DNA from: Pseudanabaena biceps | GTDB lineage: Bacteria > Cyanobacteriota > Cyanobacteriia > Pseudanabaenales > Pseudanabaenaceae | Assembly: GCA_013361095.1 (NCBI GenBank) | Contig: JAATWA010000002.1 | Coordinates: forward strand, 1-64,000 | Reading direction: 5' to 3' | Length of the DNA stretch: 64,000 bases | Shown here: one piece after another, positions 61,204 to 64,000 of the stretch | How positions within the stretch are numbered: position 1 is the first letter of the stretch | Layout of the letters: each line of letters begins with the position of its first letter | The notes under the pieces: model-generated | Database searches by the model: none | Told to the model about the DNA's origin: nothing | What the model saw: the letters and a program-made list of their open reading frames with translations, nothing else | Translations under genes and position numbers: made by a program

Positions 61204-61521
61204 ATGACCAACCCAGCAATTGACTTAGACAAAGACAGACTAAAGCTGTGCATTGAGATATTGCCAGAAGTAGACTCAATCGAGCGAATGGTGATAATTT
61301 CCATTTGCTGTGAACAGGGCATGCCATTGATTCAGACAATTAGCTTGAACCAGCTAGTGCCAATTCCTTTGCCATTAGCCGAGATCATTCAAGCCTATGC
61401 TGACAGCCAGTTGGCAATCCAAGAACCAACTGCAATGGTTGAAGAAGAAAAGCCAGAACTAATCACAACCACCAAACGATCCCTAGTATCGACAAAATCA
61501 GAACAGATGGCACTATTATGA
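61204..61521 (+). CDS. Small hypothetical protein at PRTRC-E position
   Basis: 105 residues from ATG 61204. DKDRLKLCIEILPEVDSIERMVIISICCEQGMPLIQTISLNQLVPIPLPLAEIIQAY. It is the first gene of a tightly packed run (overlapping ATGA junctions) that continues with PRTRC C-like and B-like genes, and sits where PRTRC-E would be. Sequence match to E is not clear. Confidence 0.5.
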   Translation: MTNPAIDLDKDRLKLCIEILPEVDSIERMVIISICCEQGMPLIQTISLNQLVPIPLPLAEIIQAYADSQLAIQEPTAMVEEEKPELITTTKRSLVSTKSEQMALL

Positions 61522-61730
61522 GTGGAACAGCAATGAACTATAACATCAAAATTGAAGGACAGACGATTCCCGTACCACCAGAAATTGGCAGTAGTGACGA
61601 ACAAATAAGGGCTACTCTCAGTCTGTATTTTGAAGGAATCAAGAACTCGAAAATTGAAAGAACCGTGCAAGCCAACGGCGATATCCTCGTGGATGTTTGC
61701 AAAGTTGCAGGTACAAAAGGCGGAACATGA
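61518..61730 (+). CDS. PRTRC protein C-like (ubiquitin-like fold)
   Basis: 70 residues (65 from the second ATG, 61533). NYNIKIEGQTIPVPPEIGSSDEQIRATLSLYFEGIKNSKIERTV...GDILVDVCKVAGTKG matches the PRTRC C family, including the terminal GTKG. Comparative analyses have proposed that this family has a ubiquitin-like beta-grasp fold. Start overlaps the previous stop; its stop overlaps the next ATG. Confidence 0.7.
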   Translation: MSGTAMNYNIKIEGQTIPVPPEIGSSDEQIRATLSLYFEGIKNSKIERTVQANGDILVDVCKVAGTKGGT

Positions 61731-61981
61731 AGGAGACAGCGATCGCTACTTTGATAACAGCCCCAGAAGAAATCCCACCCCTGCTTGAAATACTGTGGGA
61801 AATTGAGCAGTACGAAGCGCAAGGGCATCATTTAATCGAGCTGAGTGACATCATCGGGTTAGAGGACTTTGAGGAAGCAAGCAAAAAATTACACAAACAG
61901 AGCCTATGCAATCAAAGGACAATAGACAGCCTGAGAAGAGCAAACCCGATCGCCGCACCGATGACGATCCGAGGATTTTGA
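61727..61981 (+). CDS. Small hypothetical protein in PRTRC run
   Basis: 84 residues from ATG 61727 (overlapping the previous TGA). KETAIATLITAPEEIPPLLEILWEIEQYEAQGHHLIELSDIIGLEDFEEASKKLHKQSL: helical, with no known family. Tight spacing on both sides shows it belongs to the run. Confidence 0.55.
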   Translation: MKETAIATLITAPEEIPPLLEILWEIEQYEAQGHHLIELSDIIGLEDFEEASKKLHKQSLCNQRTIDSLRRANPIAAPMTIRGF

Positions 61982-61982
61982 G

Positions 61983-62735
61983 ATGGACAAAGCTAAATTC
62001 GAGTGGTTAGCAGCAAGCTCTGCCGACAGAGCTGTGGAACATATTGCGTCACTCCAGCAACGAGCAACGATGCTGCAACTGTATCAGTATTACTATCCTG
62101 ACGAATACCAACAATCAAAGGCTAGTGTCAAAGTTACTAGCCTTGAAAACTTTAGTGATAAGGAGCTAGAATTTCTGACCTTAGTGGATGAGCAATTCTT
62201 CCCATTACCATTACTGCTAGAAGAATCAGATCGTATCTCCTACATACCTGTCGAACCCCTTGGCACTGCATGGTATTACGATAACTTTGAAGAACTAGGA
62301 GCGACCGAGAAATTCTTGATGAGCCTAATTCATGGATTAGATAGGGATACATGGGATGACATCGAGGGAGAACTGGAACAAGACTTGCCAGAGGCTGTTA
62401 GTTACATCAATTACCAAAAGTTAACTCTGGAATGCAAAAAGGTAAGAGGAACAATCACCCTCTTACCCATAGCGTTGGATATGCTAACTCAGTCCACAGG
62501 GAATATATGGCTAGATATCTCCTATGAGAATGACATCGTAGATGCTCATTGGACAGTAGAGGTAATAGATAACTTAAGAGAAGCCTATATAGAAGCCCAA
62601 ACGATCAGGCAAAAGTATCGAGAATTTATCGAATGGCTAGATCAAGACACCGCCAACTGTATCAAGGTGGTCAAGCTCTGGAACAAATGTAAAGAGCCAA
62701 ATCCCGAAATACACAACCACTATCTTGCCGCATGA
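61983..62735 (+). CDS. Hypothetical protein at PRTRC-F position
   Basis: 250 residues, one base after the preceding stop. FEWLAASSADRAVEHIASLQQRATMLQLYQYYYPDEY near the start, then alternating strands and helices. Located between the C-like and B-like genes where PRTRC F lies in canonical clusters, although it is shorter. Unassigned by sequence. Confidence 0.5.
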   Translation: MDKAKFEWLAASSADRAVEHIASLQQRATMLQLYQYYYPDEYQQSKASVKVTSLENFSDKELEFLTLVDEQFFPLPLLLEESDRISYIPVEPLGTAWYYDNFEELGATEKFLMSLIHGLDRDTWDDIEGELEQDLPEAVSYINYQKLTLECKKVRGTITLLPIALDMLTQSTGNIWLDISYENDIVDAHWTVEVIDNLREAYIEAQTIRQKYREFIEWLDQDTANCIKVVKLWNKCKEPNPEIHNHYLAA

Positions 62736-62745
62736 GGAAACAGCA

Positions 62746-63453
62746 ATGCTAATCCTAGACCCACTCCAAGATGCCCTCAAACCCGATGGCTATCCATTAA
62801 TCGAAGCAGAGGCAAAACTCCTATTTCTGAAAGGAGGGCATTACTGCTTTCAATATCGACAGGGAGAGAAAGAAACTTATAAATTTCTATCCCCTGAAAC
62901 AGTGAGAGCCGCCTTTCAACATGAACGTATCGACTCAGGCTGGATACCCGACGGAGTAAAACGATTGGGTATTTGTCGTCAAGGATATTGGTATGTGCAG
63001 TTTATGCCACCCGCAAAACGGACATTTACCTTCGCCGACCTACAGGGTGATGGAGAACGAATCTCCCTGACCATTCCCATGATGGGAATAGTGTTTATGC
63101 TATGCGGTGACACTTGCTACATCTGGGCAACCAAGCAAAAAACCTTTGAACCCGAAGCACCTATTTACCATGTGCCATTACCAAACATCTATGGAGATGG
63201 CAGGATTTGCATGGGAGTTGAGAATAATCTCAGCAACTATGCAGAAGGGATAGAGCGTCTATCTAAAGCATGGCAGATGTTTATGACAGCACCATTTAAC
63301 AATCATCTTGTGGATAACAAATCAAATACCCATCCAGAAGACATCCGCAAAAAACTGATCCAATTGCAGAAATCCAACCGATACCCCATCAACGATCTTG
63401 TCCAATGTGGCAGTTCTGTAAAGGTAGCCATCAACATGGTAATCAACCAATGA
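62746..63453 (+). CDS. PRTRC protein B-like (E2-like)
   Basis: 235 residues from ATG 62746 (an earlier TTG at 62725 also exists). The block PMMGIVFML...YIWATK....EPEAPIYHVPLPNIYGDGRICMGVENNL...AWQMFMTAPFNNHLV fits PRTRC B: P.(l)PGlvf, plyhaP.pNv..dG.vC.G, Ff.S.F. The conserved Cys in RICMG corresponds to the proposed E2-like active position. It overlaps the next gene by 4 bp. Confidence 0.75.
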   Translation: MLILDPLQDALKPDGYPLIEAEAKLLFLKGGHYCFQYRQGEKETYKFLSPETVRAAFQHERIDSGWIPDGVKRLGICRQGYWYVQFMPPAKRTFTFADLQGDGERISLTIPMMGIVFMLCGDTCYIWATKQKTFEPEAPIYHVPLPNIYGDGRICMGVENNLSNYAEGIERLSKAWQMFMTAPFNNHLVDNKSNTHPEDIRKKLIQLQKSNRYPINDLVQCGSSVKVAINMVINQ

Positions 63454-63734
63454 AATTACTAGAACATATCCAAAAGCACGTAGCAACAGCAAATCCCGTA
63501 TTGCCAACGATTGCCCACAATTCTCCACTAATTCAGCACATCATCGCCACAAATCCAAGCTTGCCTGAAATCGCCTCAACCTCAATGTATGAGTATGTCT
63601 ATGGCAGTAATGGCACATTTGTCAGAGCCAAGAGGCAAGGTTTGACAGCGATCGCCCCAGTCTCCTATTACAAAGCCAAAGGACTAAAGGCGATATTTCT
63701 GCATTTACCCGCATACAGGCGATCGCCTAACTAA
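63450..63734 (+). CDS. PRTRC protein A-like, truncated before JAB domain
   Basis: 94 residues from ATG 63450 (ATGA overlap). SMYEYVYGSNGTFVRAKRQGLTAIAPVSYYKAKGLKAIFLHLP matches the N-terminal part of PRTRC A in my memory. Canonical PRTRC A continues into a JAB metalloprotease domain (about 200+ residues); here the frame ends YRRSPN in a HIP1-rich spot and no JAB motif follows. Either degraded or a short form. Confidence 0.5.
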   Translation: MKLLEHIQKHVATANPVLPTIAHNSPLIQHIIATNPSLPEIASTSMYEYVYGSNGTFVRAKRQGLTAIAPVSYYKAKGLKAIFLHLPAYRRSPN

Positions 63735-63817
63735 TCAGTCCAAAATTTAATCGTCGTGCTAATTTACAATACATAGATGTCTAAAGATTTTGTTCGATAC
63801 TTAAGAGGATTCAAATC

Positions 63818-64000
63818 ATGACGATTTTAGAAAGAGCTGTGAGTACGATGCAGCTGTTGCCTGTTGAGAAGCAGCAAGAAGCATTGAATTTTATTGAGTT
63901 TCTGGCTTTTAAGATAGGCGATCGCCAAGTTAAAGATGATTATTCGGTAATTCCTGCTAGGCGATCGCTAGAAAATTTGTATGGTATTTGTGCAGATGAT
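63818..64000 (+). CDS. DUF2281-like antitoxin, runs off window end
   Basis: 61 codons seen. MTILERAVSTMQLLPVEKQQEALNFIEFLAFKI, then GDRQ...RRSLENLYGICADD. This fits DUF2281/VapB-type cyanobacterial antitoxins, which precede a PIN-domain toxin. The 3' end and any toxin are outside the window. The PRTRC-like run is therefore followed by a toxin-antitoxin unit, not by the expected ThiF gene. Confidence 0.65.
   Translation, partial: MTILERAVSTMQLLPVEKQQEALNFIEFLAFKIGDRQVKDDYSVIPARRSLENLYGICADD

Overview
The window looks like part of a cyanobacterial plasmid or plasmid-derived replicon. The octamer GCGATCGC (HIP1) is very common, the translated proteins resemble filamentous and Pseudanabaena-like cyanobacterial families, and the window holds a replication primase, a parA/parB partition locus with iteron arrays, SSB, a Sak4-like recombinase ATPase and PRTRC-type plasmid genes. 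No rRNA or tRNA genes were seen. Assignments rest on reading motifs and remembered family patterns, not on searches.

Positions 1-24800 form a defence island built around DNA phosphorothioation. A Dnd modification set (DndB-like DGQHR protein, dndC, dndD, dndE) lies on the minus strand with a Dnd-associated protein 4 homologue, an unknown 453-residue protein and an embedded xisI gene. A minus-strand restriction-like module follows: PLD/DEAD helicase, 57-residue small protein, SMC-like ATPase and Uma2 nuclease. To the left are a Dnd-associated methyltransferase with an internal duplication, a Hedgehog/DD-peptidase-like protein, a GIY-YIG-like protein and a second DGQHR protein. Among these lie relics: a DUF4007 (SspB-type) pseudogene, the split ends of a large ATPase next to it, an HNH nuclease lacking its HNH half, and a decayed second copy of the dndD tail plus dndE. 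The island appears to have held two sulfur-modification systems, one now in ruins.

Positions 24800-31700 are the plasmid maintenance core: parA, a small parB-like gene, a decayed tandem copy of both, many TCAAGA-type palindromes (one inside parB), three copies of a MITE-like element (two with clear 9-10 bp target duplications), a clean IS1 with an 8 bp target duplication, and a primase-type rep gene whose ribosome binding site lies in a hairpin facing a likely counter-transcribed RNA region.

Positions 32690-63740 are a long plus-strand plasmid backbone. It includes two paralogous proteins (1474 and 788 residues) with paired lysine motifs and a DFDGD motif like the two double-psi beta-barrel active site of YonO/RdRp-type RNA polymerases; an N6-methylase-like protein; a SNF2-type helicase gene split by two full group II introns that read through in phase after predicted splicing; a MoxR-VWA pair; Sak4-like ATPase plus SSB; and a PRTRC-like run (ubiquitin-like C, E2-like B, truncated JAB-type A). 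A repeated leader motif occurs just upstream of at least five backbone genes.
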